Part shown: piece after piece, positions 18,577 to 26,882 of the stretch
Layout: every line of letters begins with the position of its first letter
Position numbering within the stretch: position 1 is the stretch's first letter
NCBI GenBank assembly: GCA_012517405.1
Contig: JAAYVB010000038.1
Span: 1-63,012 of the forward strand
Direction: 5' to 3'
Length of the DNA stretch: 63,012 nucleotides
DNA from: Propionibacterium sp.
GTDB taxonomy: Bacteria; Actinomycetota; Actinomycetes; Propionibacteriales; Propionibacteriaceae
The notes under the pieces: generated by a model
What the model saw: only the letters and a program-made list of their open reading frames with translations
The model's database searches: none
Told to the model about the DNA's origin: nothing
Made by a program: the position numbers and the translations under genes

Positions 18577-18788
18577 GGACGCTCCTCTTGCACCCGAGGG
18601 TGCGGCTCACTACCGCGGCAAGCCGCGGTACAAAACTGTCGGTGCATCCGGGGTTCTCTCATCCCCGCGGTCGCCGCACCCAGTAGGGCGTCGGACTCGC
18701 ACTGGCACTCGACGTGACCATCTCGATCGGCGGTGCAGTTTGCGTCGCGGTTGGATGATGAGGATCATCCCGGAGCTCGTGCCGGCGG
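18577..18788 (-). promoter_or_regulatory. structured 5' leader of the RNase E/G gene
   Basis: The 273-bp gap before rne contains three perfect hairpins: GCACCC-GA-GGGTGC (18590-18603) just upstream of the ribosome binding site, ACCGCGGC-AA-GCCGCGGT (18612-18629), and GGATGAT-GAGG-ATCATCC (18753-18770). RNase E of enterobacteria autoregulates through hairpins in its own leader. A similar role here is an inference. No gene is seen in the gap. Confidence 0.45.
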
Positions 18789-18849
18789 CACGATTACCTA
18801 ACGGCTAGTATGCCACAGCTCGGCAATCCAGCCCCTGTTTCGCCGCTGG

Positions 18850-19551
18850 TCAGGCCAGCGGGTCGCCAACTTCGTCGCCGATCAGGGGACCCTGGGCCCG
18901 CCGGGTGGCCAACGGCGCATCGATCTCGGACAGCACATCGGGGGCCAGCAGGCGCAGCGCGGCGACCACATCGTCGGGGCGTACCAGCGGCTCGCTGTGC
19001 CGCACCACCACCTCCAGGCCGTTCTCGCTCGCCCAGACCTTGATCAGGCCGGCCCGTACGTCGAAACGCCGCTCCCCCTTCTTCGTCATCCGGGTCACCT
19101 CGACCTGCTCGGCGTCGCGCAGGATGCCGGCCAGCTGCGCCAGCACTGCCGGGTCGACTCCGGGCAACTCGATCGTCCACCAGGAGGCCTCGAGCAGTTC
19201 GTGCAGCGGACGACCGCCGGCCTCGACGATGGTGACGACATCGAATCCCGGTGGCAGCACCCGGTTCAGCGCCTCGCGAACCTTCTCGGGATCGCACCGC
19301 TCGCTCAGCCCCAACTCGACGTACTCGGCTTCGCTGGCGGCACCGGTCGGTGCAGCCCCCGCGTAGGAGACCCTCGGGTGCGGCGAGAACCCCGACGAGT
19401 AGGCCATCGGGATGCCCGCGCGGCGCAACGCCCGCTCCAGGGCGCGTCCGAAATCGCGGTGGCTGGCGAACCGGGCGGTACCACGCTTCACATGCCGGAG
19501 CCGCAGCTTCTGCACGGGCGGTGGTTGTTGGGGCGGTTGTGGACGTGCCAT
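18850..19551 (-). CDS. TIGR03936/DUF2344 radical-SAM-linked protein
   Basis: 233 aa from the ATG at 19551 (MARPQPPQQPPPVQ). An earlier in-frame start adds Ser/Arg-rich residues that are not conserved. The family signature is clear: LRHVKRGTARFASHRDFGRALERALRRAGIPMAYSSGFSPHPRVSYA. This protein is normally encoded next to, or fused with, a B12-binding radical SAM protein, and the pair often precedes RNase E/G. Its biochemical role is unknown, though RNA modification or maturation is often suggested. Here its partner lies at 20811-22763, separated by an MFS gene on the other strand. Confidence 0.92.
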   Translation of the reverse strand: MARPQPPQQPPPVQKLRLRHVKRGTARFASHRDFGRALERALRRAGIPMAYSSGFSPHPRVSYAGAAPTGAASEAEYVELGLSERCDPEKVREALNRVLPPGFDVVTIVEAGGRPLHELLEASWWTIELPGVDPAVLAQLAGILRDAEQVEVTRMTKKGERRFDVRAGLIKVWASENGLEVVVRHSEPLVRPDDVVAALRLLAPDVLSEIDAPLATRRAQGPLIGDEVGDPLA

Positions 19552-19622
19552 GTCACGACAGCTTAATGTCCGATATATCGCGTATGCTCGCAGCTGACCT
19601 GGTCCGGCTCTGGAAAGGCGCC

Positions 19623-20822
19623 ATGCGCATCTCGAAGACGTCCGTGCTGCTCGCCCTGATGGTGACGGTGACGTCATTCAACCTGCGCACGATTGCGGTG
19701 GCGATCGGGCCCGTCCTGCCGTCGATCCAAGACGAGCTGGGCATGTCGCAGACCATGGGCGGGCTGCTGACCTCACTACCCACGCTGTGCTTCGCGCTCT
19801 TCGGATTCCTGGCCGGACGGATCAGCGGACTGCTCGGACTGCACCGGGCGATCCTGGTGGCGTTGATCGTCAACATCGGCGGGCAGGCCGCCCGCAATGT
19901 CAGCGACTCCACGGTCGGTTTCATGCTGGCCACCTGTGTGGCGCTGGCCGGTATCGGCGTCATCAACGTGCTACTGCCTCCGCTGGTCAAACGTCATTTC
20001 CCGGCGCGCAGCGGACTGGTCACCTCGCTCTACACGACCGGCCAGTCGATCGGCCTGACGATGGCCAGCCTCTACACCGCCCCCCTGGCGATCTCGCTGG
20101 GCAGCTGGCGCGGCGCCTTCTGGGTCTGGGTGGCCACCACTGCCCTCGCGCTGCCGCTGATCATCTGGTCGATGCTGCGGTTCCGCGATTGGTCGGGGGG
20201 TTCACGCACCCGGATCTCGCTGGCCGCGGTGGCCCGCACCCGGCTCGGCTGGATGATGGCGGTCTTCTTCGGCATGCAGTCCGCGCAGGCCTACGGCCAG
20301 TTCGGCTGGCTGCCGTCCATCTACCAGAGCGCAGGATTCACGCCGATCCAGGCCGGGAACTTCTTGGCCATCGTCGCGGGCATCGGCATCCCATTCTCGT
20401 TCATCATCCCGAACCTGACGATGCGGATGAAGAACCCGGCCCCGCTGGTAGTGGCGCTGGCCGTGTGCGGCAGCATCGGCTACGGTGGCCTGATCTGGAA
20501 CCCGACCGTGCTGCCCTGGCTGTGGCCGGTCTTCCTGGCCATCGCGGGCTCGTTCTTCCCGATGATCCTGGTGCTGTTCAGCAGGCATGCCAGCACGCCC
20601 GCCGGCACCGCCGCGCTGTCGAGCTTCTCACAGGGCATCGGCTACGTGCTGGCCTGCATCGGACCGTTCCTGCTGGGCGCGCTCAAGGACGCCACCGGCT
20701 CATTCCTGTGGCCGATCTGGATCCAGCTGCTGATGTTCGTCCCGCTGACGATCTGCGGGCTGATCGCGATCGGTTCGGGCACGATCGAGGACGAGCTGGA
20801 AGCCACCGCCTCAGGCCAGTGA
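19623..20822 (+). CDS. MFS transporter, CynX/NimT-like
   Basis: 399 aa from the ATG at 19623, preceded by GGAAAGG. Upstream in-frame ATGs at 19566 and 19584 lack ribosome binding sites. Twelve hydrophobic helices are predicted. The opening TSFNLRTIAVAIGPVLPSIQDELGMS and the LARTIV-like loop between helices 2 and 3 resemble the cyanate/nitroimidazole transporter group (CynX/NimT). The substrate is unknown. The gene is inverted between the DUF2344 and radical SAM genes and its end overlaps the radical SAM stop by 12 bp. It is therefore an insertion into a conserved gene pair. Confidence 0.88.
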   Translation: MRISKTSVLLALMVTVTSFNLRTIAVAIGPVLPSIQDELGMSQTMGGLLTSLPTLCFALFGFLAGRISGLLGLHRAILVALIVNIGGQAARNVSDSTVGFMLATCVALAGIGVINVLLPPLVKRHFPARSGLVTSLYTTGQSIGLTMASLYTAPLAISLGSWRGAFWVWVATTALALPLIIWSMLRFRDWSGGSRTRISLAAVARTRLGWMMAVFFGMQSAQAYGQFGWLPSIYQSAGFTPIQAGNFLAIVAGIGIPFSFIIPNLTMRMKNPAPLVVALAVCGSIGYGGLIWNPTVLPWLWPVFLAIAGSFFPMILVLFSRHASTPAGTAALSSFSQGIGYVLACIGPFLLGALKDATGSFLWPIWIQLLMFVPLTICGLIAIGSGTIEDELEATASGQ

Positions 20823-22763
20823 GCGCTGCACGACCCGCAGCGGCAGCAGTGCTGCCCCGCTGGGGCCGATCTCGATGTCGACGCCCATCTCGGGGCAGAC
20901 GCCGCAGTCGTTGCACTCGTCCCAGCGGCAGTCGTGCACCGCGCGGCCCTTGGTCGCGTCCTGGTAGTCCTGCCACAGCCAATTGCGGTCGAGGCCCAGG
21001 TCGAGATGATCCCACGGCAGCACCTCGGTAGCCGGACGCTCGCGCGTGGTGTACCAGGCCAGATCGACGCCTTGGGGTTCCAGTTGCTCCGCTGCGCAGC
21101 GGATCCACCGTTCGTAGTTGAAATGCTCATTCCAGCCGTCGAAGATGCCGCCGTCACGCCAGACCGCCTCGATCACCTTGCCGACGCGCCGGTCGCCGCG
21201 GGCGAGCAGACCCTCGATCAGGCCGGGGTGGCCGTCCGACCAGCGGATCGTGATGGCTCGCCCGCAGGCGCGATCGTCGCGTACCCGCTGTTTGAGCTGG
21301 CGCATCCGGTCGTTGGCGATCTCCGGATCGGTCTGCGCAACCCACTGGAAGGGAGTGTGCGGCTTGGGGACGAACGCGCCGATGCTGATGGTGCAGGCGA
21401 TATCGCGACGGCCTGCGGCCCTGCGCCCGGCCTCGATGACCCGGTGCGCCATGTCGGCGATGGCGAGCACGTCCTCGTCGGTCTCGGTGGGCAGCCCGCA
21501 CATGAAGTAGAGCTTGACCGAACGCCAGCCGGACGAGAACGCCGCGGTCACGGTGTTGATCAGGTCGTCCTCGGAGACGTTCTTGTTGATCACCGCGCGC
21601 ATCCGCTCGGTGCCGCCTTCGGGGGCGAACGTCAGGCCGCTGCGGCGCCCGTTGCGGGCGAGTCTCTCGGCCAGATCGATGTTGAAGGCGTCCACCCGGG
21701 TGCTCGGCAGCGACAACGAGACATTCGTACCGTCGTAGCGCTCGGCGAGCTGCTCGGTGATCTGGTCGATCTCGGTGTGATCGGCGCTCGACAGACTGAG
21801 TAGGCCGACCTCTTCGAGCCCGGTGGCCTCGAGCCCGGCCTCCACCATGGTGCCGATGACCGGCAGGCTGCGTTCCCGCACCGGGCGGGTGATCATTCCG
21901 GCCTGGCAGAACCGGCAGCCGCGGGTGCAGCCGCGGAAGATCTCGACCGAATAGCGTTCGTGGACGGTCTCCGCCAGCGGAACCAGCGGTGCCTTGGGGT
22001 AGGGCCATTCGTCCAGGTCGGTGAGGATCCAGCGCTGTACCCGGTAGGGCACGCCGGGCCGGTTCGGTGAGATCTTGGTGATGGCACCGTCGGGGCCGTA
22101 GCTGATGTCGTAGAACTGTGGCACATAGAACATGCCGGTCTCGGCGAGGGACTGCAGCAGGCCGAGGCGTCCGCCCTGGTCGCCGGAAGCATGCCAGGCA
22201 CGGACGATCTCACTGAGCTGCAGCACCGCCTGCTCGCCGTCACCGAGCACCGCGACGTCGATGAAATCGGCGATCGGTTCGGGATTGCAGGCGCAGTGCC
22301 CGCCGACCACCACGATCGGGTCATCGATGGTTCGGTCCGCGCTGCGCAGCGGGATACCTGCCAGGTCGAGGGCGTTCAGCAGGTTGGTGTAGCCCAGTTC
22401 GGTCGACAAGCTGACACCGAGCACATCGAACGCGCGCACCGGACGATGGGTCTCCAGGCTTGCCAGCGGCACCTTGTGCTGCCGCATCAGGGCTTCCATG
22501 TCGGGCCAGACCGAGAAGACCCGCTCGGCGCTGATCCAGCCGGTTTCGTTGAGCACCTCGTAGAGGATTGCGTTGCCCTGGTTGGGCTGGCCCACCTCGT
22601 AGGCGTCCGGGTACATCAGCACCCAGTGCACCTCGGCATCAGCCCACGGCGTGGTGACGGCGTTGAGCTCGCCGCCCACATACTGGATGGGCTTGGTCAC
22701 GTGGGGCAGCAAGGGCTCGATGCTGCCGTAGATGGACGCCGGTTCTGTGGTGTGCGCAGTCAT
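20811..22763 (-). CDS. B12-binding-domain radical SAM protein (TIGR03960 family)
   Basis: 650 aa from the ATG at 22763. The N-terminal cobalamin-binding-like domain includes FDVLGVSLSTELGYTNLLNAL and VVGGHCACNPEPIADFIDV. The radical SAM cluster motif FRGCTRGCRFC (CxxxCxxC) is near residue 270. The C-terminus has an unusual Cys-rich patch DCRWDECNDCGVCPEMG, a possible extra metal site. It is the usual partner of the DUF2344 protein found here at 18850-19551. Their joint reaction has not been established to my knowledge. Confidence 0.93.
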   Translation of the reverse strand: MTAHTTEPASIYGSIEPLLPHVTKPIQYVGGELNAVTTPWADAEVHWVLMYPDAYEVGQPNQGNAILYEVLNETGWISAERVFSVWPDMEALMRQHKVPLASLETHRPVRAFDVLGVSLSTELGYTNLLNALDLAGIPLRSADRTIDDPIVVVGGHCACNPEPIADFIDVAVLGDGEQAVLQLSEIVRAWHASGDQGGRLGLLQSLAETGMFYVPQFYDISYGPDGAITKISPNRPGVPYRVQRWILTDLDEWPYPKAPLVPLAETVHERYSVEIFRGCTRGCRFCQAGMITRPVRERSLPVIGTMVEAGLEATGLEEVGLLSLSSADHTEIDQITEQLAERYDGTNVSLSLPSTRVDAFNIDLAERLARNGRRSGLTFAPEGGTERMRAVINKNVSEDDLINTVTAAFSSGWRSVKLYFMCGLPTETDEDVLAIADMAHRVIEAGRRAAGRRDIACTISIGAFVPKPHTPFQWVAQTDPEIANDRMRQLKQRVRDDRACGRAITIRWSDGHPGLIEGLLARGDRRVGKVIEAVWRDGGIFDGWNEHFNYERWIRCAAEQLEPQGVDLAWYTTRERPATEVLPWDHLDLGLDRNWLWQDYQDATKGRAVHDCRWDECNDCGVCPEMGVDIEIGPSGAALLPLRVVQRSLA

Positions 22764-22792
22764 ATCGCAGGCAATGGTAACCGGCCGGCGGG

Positions 22793-24067
22793 CTAGGGCC
22801 GGTCCCCGGATTCCCAGGGACGCGGATTGAACAGCGGATCTTGTTCGATGGGCGCGGTCTGAGGTGGCACGTCCTGCGGCCACCGCGGCTGCGGGACGCC
22901 CGGGTAGGTGCCCCAGCCGGGCTCCGGCGTCGAGCCCGGCGCCAGGTAGGGGTTCGGTGCCGGCGGCGGGTAGCTCATCGGCGCTGCGGGGACTTGCATT
23001 GATGCCGCGGGGGCGGCGGTGATCGCGATTCCCCGGCGTCGCGCCTGCCAGATGATCAGCGCTGTCGCGACGGCGATGACCGCCATCCCGATGAGGACGT
23101 CGGGACCGCCGGCGCCCGAGGACCGGTCGAACAGCCCGCTGATGTCGCTGAACGGCAGGAATGCCTCGCTGAGCAGGTTGTTCACAACATGCATGACGAT
23201 GCTGGCCTCCAGGCCACCGGTACGCCAGACCAGAATGCAGGACGCCGCGCCGAAGCTGAAATAGTAGAGATTCAGCCAGAGGTCGGATGCCGAGTGGGCC
23301 CACATGAACACGCCCGACGAGACGATCAGCCCAGCCACCAGGCCGGCCTTCTCGTTGCGGAAGAAGCCGGCGATGGCGCGGTTGACCACCCCGCGGAAGC
23401 CGTACTCCTCACCAGCCGACTGCAGCGGCGTGGTGATGAGGATGCCGACGACCAGCAGCCAGGTGTCCTGGTTGACGGCCAGGTCGTCGAAGCCACCGGC
23501 TTCGGCGGTCAAGAACCAGTCGAAGCCTATGTAGATCAGCCAGAGGGGCAGCACGATGAGCACGCACCTGCCCAGCCAACCCCAACGCAGGCTTCCGGTC
23601 ACGCTGGCCAGGAAACCCGGGCGCTGCTTGAAGATGACCGCCGAAATGAAGAAAGCGACCAGGATCAGTGCGGCCAGTGAAAGGTTGTTCGCCAGGAAGA
23701 CCGAGGCCGTCAGCTGGTCGAGTCCCAGATTGGCGAGGTCTTGGGTCGTCAGCCTGCCGCGGGAGATGTCAAAGGCGATCGCGCCGGCGGACAGGACAAG
23801 CGCCAGGACGAACATGGCGACCACGCCGAGCGCCAGAGCGACGACCGGGCGCCACCAGCGCCAGCGGGGCGTCCGCCAGAACGACGCATAGCTAGTCGGT
23901 GTGATGGGCAGGGACGGCTCGAACGCGGGCGGCTGATTCATCAGTGGCTGGTAGGCGGACGGGGGAAAGATCGGTGCGCCGTAGCCCGGCTGCTGAGAGT
24001 AGCCGCCCTGCGATGGGCGATCGTCCTGCTGGGGGTAGGAGTTCTGCGGGTAGTCGGTACCAGACAT
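22793..24067 (-). CDS. CPBP family intramembrane metalloprotease, Pro-rich termini
   Basis: 424 aa from the ATG at 24067, which shares one base with the ndk stop (TGATG). Residues 1-60 are Pro/Gln/Tyr-rich and disordered, about eight helices follow, and the last 60 residues are again Pro-rich. CPBP (CaaX protease and bacteriocin-processing) motifs are visible: EEYGFRG near 230, FMWAH near 265, and VMHVVNN near 300. Related proteins act as prenyl-protein proteases or as immunity proteins for bacteriocins. The substrate here is unknown. The coupling to ndk suggests constitutive expression. Confidence 0.88.
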   Translation of the reverse strand: MSGTDYPQNSYPQQDDRPSQGGYSQQPGYGAPIFPPSAYQPLMNQPPAFEPSLPITPTSYASFWRTPRWRWWRPVVALALGVVAMFVLALVLSAGAIAFDISRGRLTTQDLANLGLDQLTASVFLANNLSLAALILVAFFISAVIFKQRPGFLASVTGSLRWGWLGRCVLIVLPLWLIYIGFDWFLTAEAGGFDDLAVNQDTWLLVVGILITTPLQSAGEEYGFRGVVNRAIAGFFRNEKAGLVAGLIVSSGVFMWAHSASDLWLNLYYFSFGAASCILVWRTGGLEASIVMHVVNNLLSEAFLPFSDISGLFDRSSGAGGPDVLIGMAVIAVATALIIWQARRRGIAITAAPAASMQVPAAPMSYPPPAPNPYLAPGSTPEPGWGTYPGVPQPRWPQDVPPQTAPIEQDPLFNPRPWESGDRP

Positions 24068-24486
24068 CAAACCTCCAATGCCGGGAACCACAGCCCGATC
24101 TCGCGAGCGGCCGAGTCCGGCGCATCCGAGGCGTGCACGAGATTGCGGTTCTTGTACAACGAGAAATCACCGCGGATGGTGCCGGGCGCCGCAACCGCGG
24201 AGTCAGTGACCCCGTTCAATGTCCGGACCGCGTCGATCGCCCGCTCGCCCTCCAGCACCATCGCCACCAGCGGTCCGGACGTGATGAAGGCTTCGAGGGA
24301 TGGGTAGTAGTCGCGTCCAACGTGTTCGACGTAATGCTGGGCAGCCAACGCGGCGTCCGCCTGACGCAGCTCGAGCGCCCGGATAGTCAGGCCTTTGGCC
24401 TCATAGCGGGCGATGATCTGACCGATCAGTCCGCGGGCCACTCCATCGGGCTTGACAAGAACTAACGTGCGATCGATTGCGCTCAT
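24067..24486 (-). CDS. ndk: nucleoside-diphosphate kinase
   Basis: 139 aa. Ndk balances nucleoside triphosphate pools by phosphate transfer through a histidine intermediate. [18 protein letters not shown] opens the protein, and the active-site histidine lies in [17 protein letters not shown] near residue 117. The length is normal. It precedes the CPBP gene by translational coupling. Confidence 0.97.
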   Translation of the reverse strand: MSAIDRTLVLVKPDGVARGLIGQIIARYEAKGLTIRALELRQADAALAAQHYVEHVGRDYYPSLEAFITSGPLVAMVLEGERAIDAVRTLNGVTDSAVAAPGTIRGDFSLYKNRNLVHASDAPDSAAREIGLWFPALEV

Positions 24487-24568
24487 GACTGAACTTTACA
24501 AGCCAGTTCCCGCACGCCCCGGGTGCCCGCCGCGGGCACGCGCATTGATGCGCATCGTCAGGTCCGAC

Positions 24569-25033
24569 TCACAGCGGTCGGACGTGGCGCTCGGCGATCT
24601 CGACGACCTTCGCGACCCTGCGGGCGTACTTCTCTTCGGACGTGCCCAGCCAGTCGGTCGACATCCAGGACTTAACCACTTCCATGGCGAGCGCCGACCC
24701 AATGATCTTGCCGCCGATGCACAGCACGTTGGTGTCCGAATGCGAGCGGGCCAGCCAGGCGCAGAACGGGTCCTGCGCGACGGCGGCGAAGACACCTGGC
24801 AGCTTGTTGGCGATCATCGCCGACCCGTAGCCGACACCGTCCACGAAGATGCCTCGTTCGCATTCGCCACGTGAGACGGCCAGTGCCGCAGGATAGACGT
24901 AGTCGGGTAGGTCACAGGGCTGCTCGTCGAAGGTGCCGAAGTCGACGACCTCGTGGCCGAGCGACTGCAGCCAGGCCGCGATCTCATTCTTCAATGCCGT
25001 TCCGGCGTGGTCGTTGGCGAGAGCAATGCGCAT
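24569..25033 (-). CDS. RpiB/LacA/LacB-type sugar-phosphate isomerase
   Basis: 154 aa. The fold is recognised from MRIALANDHAGTALKNEIAAWL, ANKLPGVFAAV and the SHSDTNVLCIGGKIIG block. RpiB interconverts ribose 5-phosphate and ribulose 5-phosphate. The catalytic cysteine region of the classical enzyme (CGTGxG) reads DGVGYGS here. The Glu-based mycobacterial form (GSGNGEQ) is not matched either. It may be a variant pentose-phosphate isomerase or act on another sugar phosphate. It lies upstream of ndk on the same strand, with 82 bp between. Confidence 0.85.
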   Translation of the reverse strand: MRIALANDHAGTALKNEIAAWLQSLGHEVVDFGTFDEQPCDLPDYVYPAALAVSRGECERGIFVDGVGYGSAMIANKLPGVFAAVAQDPFCAWLARSHSDTNVLCIGGKIIGSALAMEVVKSWMSTDWLGTSEEKYARRVAKVVEIAERHVRPL

Positions 25034-25162
25034 GTCTGGACGCTACCTTCTCGACTCGGCTCCTGGTGCGGGTACCGGTCAATCACCACCAATGAGTCGG
25101 ACGACTGGACTCGCCAACGCAGTTTGCTAACACGGCAACGAGCCGGTGTCGGGGTTCGGAGT

Positions 25163-26236
25163 TCAGCGCGCCCGGAAGTACCTATACATTGAGGCTCGTC
25201 TAAGGCTCGCGGCGCCCAGCATCGATCCCAAGATGAGCGACACCGAACCCGCGGCAGGACAAACCGCTGCGATCAGCCACAGCTCGTGAAAGAACTGCTT
25301 ATCGTCGCTGTGTATTCGCGAGAGTATACCGAGGGCCGCTCCGCTCAGGACCAGAGCGGGCACAGCGACCAGTCCGGCCTCGATGGCTACCTGCAACAGC
25401 AACGCACTCCGGCTTTGTCCCTTGGCCAGCCCGTCGCACAGTTCAACGCGCCGTCGCCTCGCCCACAACAACCCCACACACAGGCCAAAGGCCGCTGCTC
25501 CTACCCAAGCGAATCTCGAAATCCGTGATTCAAACTCCCCGGAGAAGTCGGCATTCGTTCCATTCGACGGATTTGCCTGCCGGATCTGCGCCGCATCTGC
25601 ATTTTGAGATTCAGTAATCACAGTGCTACGCAACAATGCGCCGGAATCCTCCGAGACCGGCCATTCTCGCAGCCAGCACTCATCGAACGCCGAAGTCGTG
25701 GGCGTCGGGACAAGAACTGCGAATCCCAGCCGAGCATCTCGTCCATCGCTAGGCCACACATAGGTGCCAGCGATCACGATCGGGCCTTCAGGAGTCTCCA
25801 GACGTGAACCAGCACTCAACCCGAGCTGCTCGGCAAGCGTGTCATGAATCAGCACGCCCGAGTCGGTGATCGGGCTTCCCGCGATCAGTTCGGCAAACCC
25901 GGGAGAAACGTCGTACGCCGCCACCGACAATCCGTACAGCTCGTGCAGCACCAGCGGCGAACGCTCCCGTAGGCCGCCACTGTTTTGGACTGAGTCAAGC
26001 TCCGAAAGCCTGTCGCAGGCGCCACCATCCACGGTCTTGTTCGCGGTGACAAGTATCACATTTGACGCCGTATCCCGATAGTGCATCATTTCGGCGTTGA
26101 CGGCCGTCACCTGCAAGACTTCGGCCGCTCCCAAGGAGCCGAAGACGGCAGCGGCTGCCACAATTAAAAGCACTGCCTGCATCTGTCCGCTCGCAAAGTC
26201 GCGCCATGCCCAGCGAAGAATCGATCCTATTCTCAT
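25163..26236 (-). CDS. ABC transporter permease (MacB/FtsX-like)
   Basis: 357 aa. One N-terminal helix (about 20-40), a large extracytoplasmic domain (about 45-235), and three C-terminal helices: the topology of MacB/FtsX-type mechanotransmission permeases. The extracytoplasmic part contains one Cys pair candidate (GGACDRL and FDECWLREW). Its start overlaps the ATPase stop by 4 bp. It is the last gene of a five-gene operon with an adaptor, a lipoprotein and a small secreted peptide. Such permeases expel or sense peptides and lipids rather than import solutes. The specific substrate is unknown, with the peptide encoded at 28638 the obvious candidate. Confidence 0.75.
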   Translation of the reverse strand: MRIGSILRWAWRDFASGQMQAVLLIVAAAAVFGSLGAAEVLQVTAVNAEMMHYRDTASNVILVTANKTVDGGACDRLSELDSVQNSGGLRERSPLVLHELYGLSVAAYDVSPGFAELIAGSPITDSGVLIHDTLAEQLGLSAGSRLETPEGPIVIAGTYVWPSDGRDARLGFAVLVPTPTTSAFDECWLREWPVSEDSGALLRSTVITESQNADAAQIRQANPSNGTNADFSGEFESRISRFAWVGAAAFGLCVGLLWARRRRVELCDGLAKGQSRSALLLQVAIEAGLVAVPALVLSGAALGILSRIHSDDKQFFHELWLIAAVCPAAGSVSLILGSMLGAASLRRASMYRYFRAR

Positions 26237-26877
26237 AGCGGCTCACGGGGCACTGACATTCGGTCCTTGCCCAGATCGATTGCCCGATCACAAACACCCG
26301 CCGTCGCTGCGTCATGCGTTGCCACGACGACGATTGCTCCCTCGTTCGATAGCGACCTCAGTACGCCATTCACAGTACTGGCCATTTCAGCATCGAGTTG
26401 GGCGGTCGGCTCATCGACCAGGATCAACTGCGGATTGAATGCCAGCATGCGCGCAAGCATCACTCGCTGCCCCTCACCTCCAGATAGTGCGGCGAACGGC
26501 TTTTCGGCACTCGCGGTCAACTGGAATGCTTCTAGGATATCTCGCGCTCGTAACTCCGCAGCAGCCCAACTCAGCCCTTGGGTCAGTAGCGGAAAGGTCA
26601 CGTGATCCAACGCGGTCCTGCGGGCCATACCGTGGGGATTCTGGAAAACCCAGCCACTACGTGCCACTCCATTGCGCCTGATCTCCCCAGATCGAGGGCG
26701 TTCCCAGCCTTCCAGGATCGATAGCAAGGTTGATTTACCGCTGCCCGACGGGCCAACAACTGCAGCGACTTCGCCGCCCCTCAAGCGAAAGGTAAGATCC
26801 TCAAACAAATGTCCGGTGCCTGGATACCAATGAGATATATTGCGAGCCTCAATCATCGGCACATCGCGCTGGATCAT
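26233..26877 (-). CDS. ABC transporter ATP-binding protein (MacB/LolD-like)
   Basis: 214 aa. Walker A GPSGSGKS near 43, Q-loop VFQNPHG near 78, signature LSGGEGQR near 130, Walker B LILVDEPTAQLD near 152, H-loop ATHDAAT near 188. The short form and sequence match the LolD/MacB group. A start eight codons downstream (MIEARN) would also fit. It lies between the adaptor gene (5-bp gap) and the permease gene (4-bp overlap), so it powers that permease. Confidence 0.9.
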   Translation of the reverse strand: MIQRDVPMIEARNISHWYPGTGHLFEDLTFRLRGGEVAAVVGPSGSGKSTLLSILEGWERPRSGEIRRNGVARSGWVFQNPHGMARRTALDHVTFPLLTQGLSWAAAELRARDILEAFQLTASAEKPFAALSGGEGQRVMLARMLAFNPQLILVDEPTAQLDAEMASTVNGVLRSLSNEGAIVVVATHDAATAGVCDRAIDLGKDRMSVPREPL

Positions 26878-26882
26878 AGCAG

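Noticed and set aside
22764..23303. N-terminal extension of the radical SAM protein
   Set aside because: It overlaps the CPBP gene in a low-complexity frame. Family homology begins just after the ATG at 22763.
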